DNA from: an uncultured Burkholderiaceae bacterium
Lineage (GTDB): Bacteria; Pseudomonadota; Gammaproteobacteria; Burkholderiales; Burkholderiaceae
Assembly (NCBI GenBank): GCA_937871985.1
Contig: CALMPB010000496.1
Location: 1 to 11,665, forward strand
Length of the DNA: 11,665 bases
Direction: 5' to 3'
Position numbers and translations under genes: made by a program. A model generated the notes under the pieces. The model did not search any database and was not told the origin of the DNA. It saw only the letters and a list, made by a program, of their open reading frames with translations. Positions 1 to 6,485 of this stretch are shown here, piece by piece; position 1 is the stretch's first letter; each line of letters begins with the position of its first letter.

Positions 1-138
1 AGATTTTCACCGCCTTGGGAATCCCCCGTGAGTCAGCCTCCGCGCAGGTTGGTATGAGACGATCCTTGCCCGATCCACCGTAGATTGCGGATCCCGAAAG
101 CAGCCGGCGTCTGAGCGATGAGGATTAAGGGAAGGTCG

Positions 139-555
139 TCACGAACGGCGATCGCGTTCCCGCTCCAGGCACCGCTTGAAAGCAGGGAGGTGGCGCTCGC
201 GCGAGGCGGCCTGCAGGTTTTCCATCACCTGGCGCGCTGCGGGATCTTCGATCATCGGGATCAGCCGGTCATAGAGGGCGATGTTTTCGACCTCGCCCTG
301 GACCGCGCTTTCGCACGCTTGTGCGAGTGAGGCTGGCGCTGTGACTTTTCCTGTCCATGCGTTGGGCGGCACGTCGATGCCCAGTCGGGCAAGCTGGCGC
401 TCAAGCGCGGCAGCGTGGCGCTGTTCGGCTTCGATGATGTTGGAAAAGGGCCGGACAGGGCCGAACTTTTCGATCACGGCGGCATAGGTCGCCTCCGCCT
501 TCCGCTCGTCTTCGAGCGCATCGAGGAGGATGTTTGCCAGCTTTGACGTAGCCAA
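139..555 (-). CDS. Ferritin-like protein, DUF2202 type
   Basis: A 138-residue, mostly helical cytosolic protein with no signal peptide. It reads as a ferritin-like four-helix bundle of the DUF2202 type. Helix 1 carries acidic residues E14, E16 and E21. The segment FSNIIEAEQRHAAALE (37-52) contains an E44-x-x-H47 metal-ligand motif, E88/E90 lie in helix 3, and E120 with H122 (RERHLPAF) lie in helix 4. This gives two acidic/histidine half-sites as expected for a di-iron carboxylate centre. The start is TTG at 555, preceded by GAAAGGACGAG at good spacing (AAAGGA ends 7 nt before the TTG); no ATG fits. It is the last gene of the minus-strand cyd-tlpA-dps series, 85 nt after dps and separated from it by a strong hairpin. 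The family is poorly characterised; an iron or peroxide role is inferred from the fold, the ligands and the neighbouring dps. It could also be a rubrerythrin-like oxidase without a rubredoxin domain. Confidence 0.82.
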   Translation of the reverse strand: MATSKLANILLDALEDERKAEATYAAVIEKFGPVRPFSNIIEAEQRHAAALERQLARLGIDVPPNAWTGKVTAPASLAQACESAVQGEVENIALYDRLIPMIEDPAARQVMENLQAASRERHLPAFKRCLERERDRRS

Positions 556-589
556 GGTCTCGTCCTTTCAATGGCGGCAGTTCGCTAAC

Positions 590-624
590 GGCCCCGGCCT
601 CGCAGAGATTGCGCGGCCGGGGCC
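590..624 (-). terminator. Strong GC hairpin between dps and the ferritin-like gene
   Basis: GGCCCCGGCC (590-599) and GGCCGGGGCC (615-624) form a perfect 10-bp stem. Inside it, after one mismatch, CGC (601-603) pairs with GCG (611-613), leaving a 7-nt loop. It starts about 16 nt after the dps stop codon. No T-run follows on the minus strand (GTTAGCG), so it is not a classical rho-independent terminator. It may be a partial terminator, or a 3'-end stabiliser that raises dps mRNA over the downstream ferritin-like mRNA. Confidence 0.5.
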
Positions 625-640
625 AGTCGTTGAGCGTGTC

Positions 641-1120
641 TTACTCTTCGAGCAGGGCGCGCAGCATCCATGCGGCCTGCTCATGCACGCCGATCCGTTG
701 GGTGAGCAGGTCCGCGGTCGGCTCGTCGCTCGCCTTCTCGACCAGAGGGAACAGCGTGCGCGCCGTGCGGGCGGCCGCTTCATGCCCCTTGGCGAGGATG
801 TCGACCATGTCGAGCGCCTTCGGCGGCACTTCCGGCGCGTCGGGAAGCGAGCTCAATTTAGCGAACTGCGCGTAGGAACCGGGTGCGGGCTGTCCGAGCG
901 AGCGGATGCGTTCGGCGATCGGGTCGATCGCGTTCCACAACTCGGTATATTGCGTCATGAACATGGCATGGAGGCTGTTGAACATCGGCCCGGTCACGTT
1001 CCAGTGAAAGTTGTGCGAGGTCAGATAGAGAGTGTAGGTGTCCGCCAGGAGGCGGCTCAGGCCTTCGCAAATCGCAACCCGATCTTCCTCGCCGATTCCA
1101 ATATTCACTTGTCTGGTCAT
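641..1120 (-). CDS. dps: Dps-family ferritin-like DNA-protection / iron-storage protein
   Basis: A 159-residue protein of normal Dps length. Dps forms a 12-subunit shell that oxidises Fe(II) with hydrogen peroxide, stores the iron and often coats DNA, preventing Fenton damage. The ferroxidase ligands shared between subunits are visible: H39 in SHNFHWNVTGP (35-45), H51 in FNSLHAMF (47-54), and D66 with E70 in AIDPIAERI (64-72), the usual Dps DxxxE. The N-terminus is short with few lysines (MTRQVNIGIG), so DNA binding of the E. coli kind is uncertain. The ATG at 1120 has a good Shine-Dalgarno, AAGGAG (1127-1132), 6 nt upstream. The tlpA-like gene ends only 22 nt upstream, so dps is probably read through from the cyd operon; its usual OxyR or stationary-phase promoter is not evident in that short gap. 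Confidence 0.95.
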   Translation of the reverse strand: MTRQVNIGIGEEDRVAICEGLSRLLADTYTLYLTSHNFHWNVTGPMFNSLHAMFMTQYTELWNAIDPIAERIRSLGQPAPGSYAQFAKLSSLPDAPEVPPKALDMVDILAKGHEAAARTARTLFPLVEKASDEPTADLLTQRIGVHEQAAWMLRALLEE

Positions 1121-1142
1121 GGTCTTCTCCTTGATCGAAACT

Positions 1143-1931
1143 CTACTTCAGATCGCGTAGTCCCGCGAGCAGGGCGGCCCGCGAGATTTCACCGACATGG
1201 AGCGCACGGATCACGCCTTTGCTGTCGATGAACAGCGTCGCGGGAAGCCCGGCCGAGCCGGTCGCGGCAGCTATACGCAGGTCGCGGTCGAGATGGACGT
1301 GCGCCGTTTCAAGGCGCTTGCTGTCCAGCCACGCACGTACGTTGTCTGCATCCTCGCCCTGATTGACAAGCAGGATCGGTACGGCCGAGTGCGCCGCTTC
1401 TGCGACCATCATCGGCATTTCACGCTGGCACGGCGGGCACCAGGTTGCCCAGAGATTGACGACGAACGGCTTGCCCCGGCGATCGTCGAGCAGGCTCTTT
1501 CCGCTGTCCAGCGACTGGAGAACGATTCCTTGCGGTAGAGGTCGCTGCGCCGAGGCAAGGGCCGCTGCCGTGGCGCCGGATGTGACCGCGACGCAGCCCG
1601 CGAAGACGAGCGTCAAAGGTGCTAGGGCGCGAGATCGCCGTAGTGACACGCCCAGCACGATTGCGGCAGTCACCAGACCGGGGAGCGGCGAGAAACCTCC
1701 TTGCCAGACATAGAGGATGGTTGCGGGTTCGATGGCGAAGGCATGCCAGTTCTGCGCCACAAAACCCGCGCGAGCTGCAACGAGGCCAGCGAGCAATGCC
1801 CGCCACGCGGCCGTATCGCAATCCACGCCGCGACGGCGGCCTATCCAGTTCCCCGCCGCCATGAAGGCAATGATCCCGAGAATCGCGAACAGCCGTTCCA
1901 ACGCGAGCGCGAGAGGGCCGATAGCAATCAT
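1143..1931 (-). CDS. tlpA: TlpA-type thiol-disulfide reductase with an Lgt-like N-terminal membrane region
   Basis: 262 residues in two parts. Residues about 135-262 are a thioredoxin fold of the TlpA/ResA/DsbE group: FVVNLWATWCPPCQREMPMM (156-175) with the redox pair C165-P-P-C168, and the cis-proline in GLPATLFID (228-236, P230). Residues 1-125 hold about four hydrophobic segments (roughly 4-26, 44-60, 82-98, 103-125). Residues 50-85 (ARAGFVAQNW, then YVWQGGFSPLPG) resemble the early part of prolipoprotein diacylglyceryl transferase, but the catalytic half of Lgt is absent, so it is probably only a membrane anchor. The thioredoxin domain should face the periplasm, where it would reduce disulfides, for instance on apocytochromes or other envelope proteins. 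The ATG at 1931 has only a weak GACGGA upstream and lies 12 nt after the cydX stop, suggesting translational coupling. The context next to cydABX and the divergent cysteine/glutathione exporter CydDC fits a periplasmic thiol-redox role; the substrate is unknown. Confidence 0.88.
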   Translation of the reverse strand: MIAIGPLALALERLFAILGIIAFMAAGNWIGRRRGVDCDTAAWRALLAGLVAARAGFVAQNWHAFAIEPATILYVWQGGFSPLPGLVTAAIVLGVSLRRSRALAPLTLVFAGCVAVTSGATAAALASAQRPLPQGIVLQSLDSGKSLLDDRRGKPFVVNLWATWCPPCQREMPMMVAEAAHSAVPILLVNQGEDADNVRAWLDSKRLETAHVHLDRDLRIAAATGSAGLPATLFIDSKGVIRALHVGEISRAALLAGLRDLK

Positions 1932-1943
1932 GATCCGTCGCGA

Positions 1944-2054
1944 TCAGGCCGCCATGTCCTCATCGGGATCGGCATGAAACTCATGCCACATGCCGTTGAG
2001 GATGCCGAAGCCGACGGCCAGGCCGACACCCAGAATCCAGCTAAAATACCACAT
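1944..2054 (-). CDS. cydX: Cytochrome bd oxidase small subunit CydX
   Basis: A 36-residue open frame, ATG at 2054 to TGA at 1944-1946. It begins MWYFSWILGVGLAVGFGI and continues with LNGMWHEFHADPDEDMAA. This is the CydX/CbdX signature: the MWYF-WILG start, one transmembrane helix (about 4-22), a conserved acidic residue just after it (E25, as in the E. coli protein) and a short acidic tail. CydX sits beside CydA in the membrane and stabilises the haem b595/d site of the bd oxidase. The Shine-Dalgarno AAGGAAG (2061-2067) overlaps the cydB stop codon and lies 6 nt before the ATG, so translation is coupled to cydB. It is 12 nt from the next gene. Its length matches the E. coli protein (37 residues). 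Confidence 0.95.
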   Translation of the reverse strand: MWYFSWILGVGLAVGFGILNGMWHEFHADPDEDMAA

Positions 2055-2066
2055 CCGGGTCTTCCT

Positions 2067-3215
2067 TCAATAAAAGTCGGGGTTGGTGTCGACGTCGCGC
2101 AGCGTGATGCGGCCGAACAGGACCTTGTAGACCCAGGCGGTGTAGAGCAGCACGATTGGCAGGAAGATCACCGTCACCGCGAGCATGATGAACAGGGTCA
2201 CATGGCTGGACGACGCGTTCCAGACCGTCAGGCTCGAGGCCGGGTCGATCGAGCTGGGCAGGATGAACGGGAACATCGAGAGGCCCACGGTCGCGATGAT
2301 GCCGATCGCGCCGAGAGATGAGCCGCCAAAGGCCAGAACCTCGCGGCCCTTGCGGATACCGATCCACGCCAGCAGCGGCCCCGCGAAACCGAGAATGGGG
2401 GCGATCAGCATCCAGGGATGGGCGCCATAATTGTCGAGCCAGGCCCCCGGCGCTGCGACCGTTCCTGAAAGCAGCGGATTAGAGGGGCCGAGCGGATCGG
2501 CGCCGTGCGTCAGGCGGAAACCATAGCCCATGGTCGCGACCATCACGCCGCCGATGGCAAAGAGCAGGATCGAGGCGACGGCGGCGACCTGGCCGAAGGC
2601 GCGGGCGCGGTCATGCACAGCGCCGCGTTCGATCTTGATCGCGAGCCAGCTTGCGCCGTGCAGCACGATCATGGCGACCGAGAGAAGGCCGGCGACCAGC
2701 GAGAAGGGATGGAACAGGCCGAGCAGGCTGCCCTCGTAGAAGGAGCGCAGATCGCTATCGAGCCGGAAGGGGATACCGGTGAGCACATTGCCGACCGCGA
2801 CGCCGAACACCAGCGCCGGAACGAAACCGCCGACGAACAGCGCCCAGTCCCAGCGCGCGCGCCATGCGGCGTCCGGCTTCTTCGAGCGGTATTTGAAGCC
2901 GACGGGCCGCAGGATGAGCGCCGCGAGGACGAGGAACATGGCCAGATAGAAGCCGGAGAAGCTGACCGCATAGACGAACGGCCATGCCGCGAAGATCGCG
3001 CCGCCGCCAAGGATGAACCAGACTTGGTTCCCCTCCCACGTCGCACCGATGGAGTTGATGACGAGGCGGCGTTCGGCGTCGGTCCTGGCAACAAAAGGCA
3101 GCAGCGCGGCGGTGCCAAGGTCGAAGCCGTCGGTCAGGGTGAAGCCGATCAGGAGGACGCCCATCAGCAGCCACCAGATCAGCCGGAGCGTTTCATAGTC
3201 GATGGGAGGTGCCAT
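2067..3215 (-). CDS. cydB: Cytochrome bd quinol oxidase subunit II (CydB)
   Basis: 382 residues with about nine hydrophobic helices, the normal length (E. coli 379). CydB partners CydA in the cytoplasmic membrane; the complex oxidises quinol and reduces oxygen to water with high affinity, without pumping protons. Family marks are GFTLTDGFDLGTAALLPF (24-41, including D29 and D32), NSIGATWEGNQVWFILGGGA (54-73), and the C-terminal block PFILPSSIDPASSLTVWNAS. The position equivalent to E. coli D58, next to W57 in the proton-path region, is glutamate here (W60-E61), a conservative change. The ATG at 3215 is preceded by TAAGGAG, in which the cydA stop TAA is part of the Shine-Dalgarno, so cydA and cydB are translationally coupled (12-nt gap). 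cydX follows after 12 nt. Confidence 0.98.
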   Translation of the reverse strand: MAPPIDYETLRLIWWLLMGVLLIGFTLTDGFDLGTAALLPFVARTDAERRLVINSIGATWEGNQVWFILGGGAIFAAWPFVYAVSFSGFYLAMFLVLAALILRPVGFKYRSKKPDAAWRARWDWALFVGGFVPALVFGVAVGNVLTGIPFRLDSDLRSFYEGSLLGLFHPFSLVAGLLSVAMIVLHGASWLAIKIERGAVHDRARAFGQVAAVASILLFAIGGVMVATMGYGFRLTHGADPLGPSNPLLSGTVAAPGAWLDNYGAHPWMLIAPILGFAGPLLAWIGIRKGREVLAFGGSSLGAIGIIATVGLSMFPFILPSSIDPASSLTVWNASSSHVTLFIMLAVTVIFLPIVLLYTAWVYKVLFGRITLRDVDTNPDFY

Positions 3216-3227
3216 GACCTGTTCTCC

Positions 3228-4814
3228 TTATTCGGCAGGGATGGGCGCGTAGCCGCTGTGGGTTTCGGAGGATGGCGCCGGGGGTCGATGTTGGTCCGGT
3301 CCCTTGCGGATCGCCGCCAGCATCAGCCGTACTTCGATGACCGCCAGCGCGCCGTAGATTACCGTGAAGCCGATGATCGTCGTCCAGAGTTGCGCGACGG
3401 TCAGGCTCGATGCGGCAAGGAAGGTCGGCAGAACGCCGTCGATCGCCCAGGGCTGGCGGCCGATCTCGGCCAGGATCCAGCCAAATTCGATGGCGATCCA
3501 CGGCAACGGAATGACCCACACCGCAGCGCGCAGGAAGGTGCGGCAGAAGCGGCTGTCGCAGTTCAGCTTGCGGATCGAGGCCATCCAGAAGGCGGCGCCG
3601 AAGAAAGCGATGAAGAAGAAGCCGAGGCCCGCCATCGCGCGGAACACCCAGAACATCACAGGGACATTGGGCACGGTCGACCATGCGGCCTTCTCGATGT
3701 CCTGGGGCGTGGCTTGCCGCGGATCGGCGACGAAGCGTTTCAGCAGCAGGGCATAACCAAGATCGGCCTTGCTCCGCTCGAATGCCTCGCGTGCGACCAT
3801 GTCCTTCTGGTCGACCTTCAGCTTTTCGACTGCGTCATAGGCTTTGATGCCGTTCTCGATGCGGTCCTGCGCCCTGGCGACCAGCTCGAAGATGCCGGAG
3901 ACTTCGCCCGTCAGGCTGCGCGTGGAGATGAGGCCGAGCACATAGGGAATCTTGACCTCGAAATAGGTTTCGCGGTCGGTGACGCTGGGAAAGCCGACAA
4001 CGGCGATACCCGCCGGAGCCGGTTCGGTGTGCCACATGGCTTCCAGCGCGGCGAGCTTCATCTTCTGGTTGTCGGTCAGCGCATAGCCGCTCTCGTCGCC
4101 CAGCACGACAACCGACAGCGAGGATGCGAGGCCGAAGGCGGCGGCGACGGTGAAGCTGCGCCGCGCGACCGCGACCCATTTGCCCTTGAGGAGATACCAG
4201 GCCGAGACGCCGAGCACGAAGACCGAGGCGCAGACATAGCCGGCGCTCACCGTATGGACGAACTTCGCCTGCGCCACCGGATTGAACAGCACCGCCATGA
4301 AATCGGAGACTTCCATGCGCATCGTCTCGGGATTGAAGCGCGATCCCACCGGATTCTGCATCCAGCCATTAGCGACGAGGATCCACAGCGCCGAGAGGTT
4401 GGACCCGAGCGCGACCATGAAGGTGGTCAGCAGATGCCCGACCCTGGACAGCTTGTCCCATCCGAAGAACATGAGGCCGACGAACGTCGCTTCGAGGAAA
4501 AAGGCCATCAGCCCTTCGATGGCGAGCGGCGCGCCGAAAATGTCGCCGACATAGTGGGAATAGTAGGACCAGTTGGTGCCGAACTGGAATTCCATGGTGA
4601 TGCCGGTGGCAACGCCCAGCACGAAGTTGATACCGAACAGCTTGCCCCAGAAGCGCGTGACGGTGCGCCAGATCTCACGGCCCGTCATCACATAGATGCT
4701 CTCCATGATGACGAGGATGAAGGAGAGGCCGAGCGTCAGGGGGACGAACAGGAAATGGTATAGCGCGGTCAGGGCGAACTGCAGCCGGGAGAGTTCGATC
4801 ACGGCCATGTCCAT
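3228..4814 (-). CDS. cydA: Cytochrome bd quinol oxidase subunit I (CydA)
   Basis: 528 residues (E. coli 522), the haem-carrying and quinol-oxidising subunit. All key residues appear at the E. coli position plus one: H20 (haem b595 ligand), H187 in KFVHTVSAGYV (haem b558), M394 in FWVFRAMAGLGFF (haem b558), and E100 and E108 of the proton path in LAIEGLMAFFLEATF. The quinol loop keeps GDESGY (239-244), K253 and E258, and GRQPW is at 452-456. About 140 residues lie between GDESGY and the M394 helix, so this is the long Q-loop form, consistent with cydX in the operon. The ATG at 4814 has AAGGAGT (4821-4827) 6 nt upstream; a second Met two codons in is less well spaced. It is the first gene of the minus-strand operon and diverges from cydD across 90 nt that contain a palindrome. 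No separate cyanide-insensitive (cioAB-type) features are seen. Confidence 0.99.
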   Translation of the reverse strand: MDMAVIELSRLQFALTALYHFLFVPLTLGLSFILVIMESIYVMTGREIWRTVTRFWGKLFGINFVLGVATGITMEFQFGTNWSYYSHYVGDIFGAPLAIEGLMAFFLEATFVGLMFFGWDKLSRVGHLLTTFMVALGSNLSALWILVANGWMQNPVGSRFNPETMRMEVSDFMAVLFNPVAQAKFVHTVSAGYVCASVFVLGVSAWYLLKGKWVAVARRSFTVAAAFGLASSLSVVVLGDESGYALTDNQKMKLAALEAMWHTEPAPAGIAVVGFPSVTDRETYFEVKIPYVLGLISTRSLTGEVSGIFELVARAQDRIENGIKAYDAVEKLKVDQKDMVAREAFERSKADLGYALLLKRFVADPRQATPQDIEKAAWSTVPNVPVMFWVFRAMAGLGFFFIAFFGAAFWMASIRKLNCDSRFCRTFLRAAVWVIPLPWIAIEFGWILAEIGRQPWAIDGVLPTFLAASSLTVAQLWTTIIGFTVIYGALAVIEVRLMLAAIRKGPDQHRPPAPSSETHSGYAPIPAE

Positions 4815-4904
4815 GGCAAGACTCCTTGCGTTCCGGCCCGGCTTCCATGGGTGTCCTGAGTCGGTTGAAAAAATTATGATTAGCCGTTACTCGTAATTGA
4901 GTAT
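4815..4904. promoter_or_regulatory. Shared divergent promoter region of cydABX and cydDC
   Basis: This 90-nt AT-rich spacer is the only place where promoters for both the minus-strand cydA operon and the plus-strand cydDC pair can lie, short of sitting inside genes. Weak matches are present. For cydA (minus strand) there is a CATAAT -10-like box at 4873-4878 with a poor CTCAAT at 4896-4901 in -35 position, 17-nt spacing. For cydD (plus strand) there is TTGAAA at 4865-4870, with TACTCG 17 nt later at 4888-4893. I do not see a clean FNR box (TTGAT-N4-ATCAA). The region is certain as the divergent spacer; the individual boxes are speculative. Confidence 0.5.
4888..4903. promoter_or_regulatory. 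Palindrome TACTC-N6-GAGTA, candidate operator
   Basis: TACTC (4888-4892) and GAGTA (4899-4903) are exact inverted repeats around GTAATT. The element ends one base before the cydD ATG and overlaps the weak -35-like box of cydA. The size and near-symmetry suit a dimeric regulator controlling both divergent operons. The regulator family is not identifiable from 16 bases, and a chance 5-bp repeat cannot be excluded. Confidence 0.4.
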
Positions 4905-6485
4905 ATGAGCAAGGCATTAGATAGGCAGGTGCCGGTCCTTTTCTGGATCGGGGACAGCGGCGCGGCGATCCTCATGGCGGCCGCGCTCGCCTGCGCCGTG
5001 GCATCTGCGGAACAGGGCGGCCATGGCCATCTTCTGCTTGCCGTGGGCGGATTGATCGCCGCGGCCCTGCTTCGCGGCGGTCTTCAGATCGGTGCGGTCC
5101 ATGCCGGTGAAGGCGCCGCAGTGCGCACCAGGACGAACTGGCGCCGGCGGGTTTTCCCGCATGTGCTTGTTGCGCCGCCGGGCGATCGCCGGATGTTGGG
5201 CGAGGCGGTGGCCGATGCCGTCGACCGGATCGAGGACCTGGGCGGCTTCCATTCCCGCTTCCTCCCTCTGCGCCGCGCCGCTGTCCTCTCTCCGCTCATC
5301 ATCGCGATTGCCGCCGCATTGGGAAGCTGGATTGCCAGCGCGATTATGCTCGCGACGCTGGTTCCCTTCGCCCTGGGTATGGCGCTTGCCGGGACGGCGG
5401 CTGCGCGTGCCGCCGCGCGCCAGCTCGACGCGCTCAGCCGCCTGTCGGGCCTGTTCGTCGACCGGGTGCGCGCGCTTCCCGTGATTGTGGGCTTTGGCGC
5501 GCAGGAGCGCATCAGCCGCCACCTTGCCGACGCGACGCGCGAGGTCGCTGCGCGCACGATCGACGTGCTGAAGGTCGCGTTCGTGTCGAGCGCGGTGATC
5601 GAGTTCTTCGCGGCGCTGTCGGTGGCGCTGGTCGCGCTCTATTGCGGCTTCAACCTGCTGGGTATCCTGCCGTTCCCGGCTCCTGAAAAGCTGTCGCTGG
5701 GCCAGGCCCTGTTCGTCCTCGTCCTCGCGCCTGAATTCTACCTGCCCATGCGCCGCCTTGCCGCTGCCTATCACGACAAGCAGGTCGGGGAGGCTGCGGT
5801 CGAGCGCCTTGAAGCTCTTGCGCCTGCAGTGCTGCCCGCGCCGAAAGTCGCCATCGAAGGACCGCCCGCGCTCCGCTTCGACGGCGTGGTCATCGACTAT
5901 GGCGAGACGGCTATCGGCCCGTTTACGCTCGACGTTGCCGCGGGCACCAGCCTTGCCCTTCGCGGCAGCACGGGGATCGGCAAGTCGAGCCTGCTCCACG
6001 CGCTGCTGGGGCTGGCTCCCATCGGCAAGGGGCGGGTTTTGATCGACGGCCGGGATGCGGCCGATGTTGCGCTTTCCGGTCATGTTGGCTGGGCGGGGCA
6101 ATCGGTCGCGTTCGTCCCGGGCACGCTGGCCGACAATATCCGTCTTGCGCGTCCCGATGCCGAGGACGCGGCGGTCGAAGCCGTGGCCCATCGGGCGGGC
6201 CTTGGGCCGATGATCGAAGCGCGGGGGCAGGGATTGGCCTTGCCGCTCGATCATCGCGGGTCGGGTCTATCCGGCGGGGAACGCCGGCGTGTCGGCATCG
6301 CCCGGGTGCTGTTAAAGGACGCGCCGCTCTGGTTGCTGGATGAGCCGACCGCGGATCTCGACGCGGGATCGGCGGCCGATATCGCCAGGATACTGGCGTC
6401 CGCCGCAAAGGGACGGACGGTCCTGATCGTGACGCACAGCACCGAACTGGCCGCGATCGCCGACAGCGAAGCGGTGCTTTCATGA
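4905..6485 (+). CDS. cydD: CydD subunit of the cysteine/glutathione ABC exporter
   Basis: 526 residues, an ABC exporter half: membrane domain about 10-305, nucleotide-binding domain about 318-526. CydDC exports cysteine and glutathione to the periplasm and is needed for cytochrome bd maturation. CydD-like traits are the run LDALSRLSGLFVDRVRALPV (174-193), AFVSSAVIEFFAALSVALVA (225-244) and LVLAPEFYLPMRRLAAAYHD (272-291). ATPase motifs are complete: Walker A GSTGIGKSS (354-362), Q-loop Q399, signature LSGGE (455-459), Walker B WLLDEP (476-481) and H511. An A-loop tyrosine (Y332) is plausible. It is shorter than E. coli CydD (588), mostly at the N-terminus and inside the ATPase domain. The ATG at 4905 has a poor Shine-Dalgarno (GAG only 3 nt upstream) and abuts the palindrome; the transcript leader may be very short. 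It overlaps cydC by 4 nt (ATGA). Confidence 0.95.
   Translation: MSKALDRQVPVLFWIGDSGAAILMAAALACAVASAEQGGHGHLLLAVGGLIAAALLRGGLQIGAVHAGEGAAVRTRTNWRRRVFPHVLVAPPGDRRMLGEAVADAVDRIEDLGGFHSRFLPLRRAAVLSPLIIAIAAALGSWIASAIMLATLVPFALGMALAGTAAARAAARQLDALSRLSGLFVDRVRALPVIVGFGAQERISRHLADATREVAARTIDVLKVAFVSSAVIEFFAALSVALVALYCGFNLLGILPFPAPEKLSLGQALFVLVLAPEFYLPMRRLAAAYHDKQVGEAAVERLEALAPAVLPAPKVAIEGPPALRFDGVVIDYGETAIGPFTLDVAAGTSLALRGSTGIGKSSLLHALLGLAPIGKGRVLIDGRDAADVALSGHVGWAGQSVAFVPGTLADNIRLARPDAEDAAVEAVAHRAGLGPMIEARGQGLALPLDHRGSGLSGGERRRVGIARVLLKDAPLWLLDEPTADLDAGSAADIARILASAAKGRTVLIVTHSTELAAIADSEAVLS

Noticed and set aside
1..138. Possible gene end or terminator at the left edge
   Set aside because: All three plus frames hit stops early (29-31, 55-57, 81-83), no minus-strand start fits, and the only inverted repeat seen (GATCC/GGATC) is 5 bp. 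Nothing supportable here.
530..1231. A 233-codon plus-strand open frame over dps
   Set aside because: Antisense to dps with shadow-type composition and no supporting start site or homology that I recognise.
2505..4763. A 752-codon open frame on the plus strand, antisense to cydB and cydA
   Set aside because: Its product is a low-complexity mix of D, E, R, H, Q and G with no domain or membrane pattern, as expected from reading opposite high-GC membrane-protein genes. The minus-strand CydA/CydB identities are unambiguous.
4861..4890. FNR/FixK-type box in the cyd divergent spacer
   Set aside because: TTGAA with AT-rich sequence after it looked promising, but the second half-site ATCAA is absent at the right spacing.
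4917..6254. A 445-codon minus-strand open frame antisense to cydD
   Set aside because: Composition is Arg/Gln/Asp/Gly-rich with no recognisable motif, and it lies wholly opposite a gene with complete ABC motifs.
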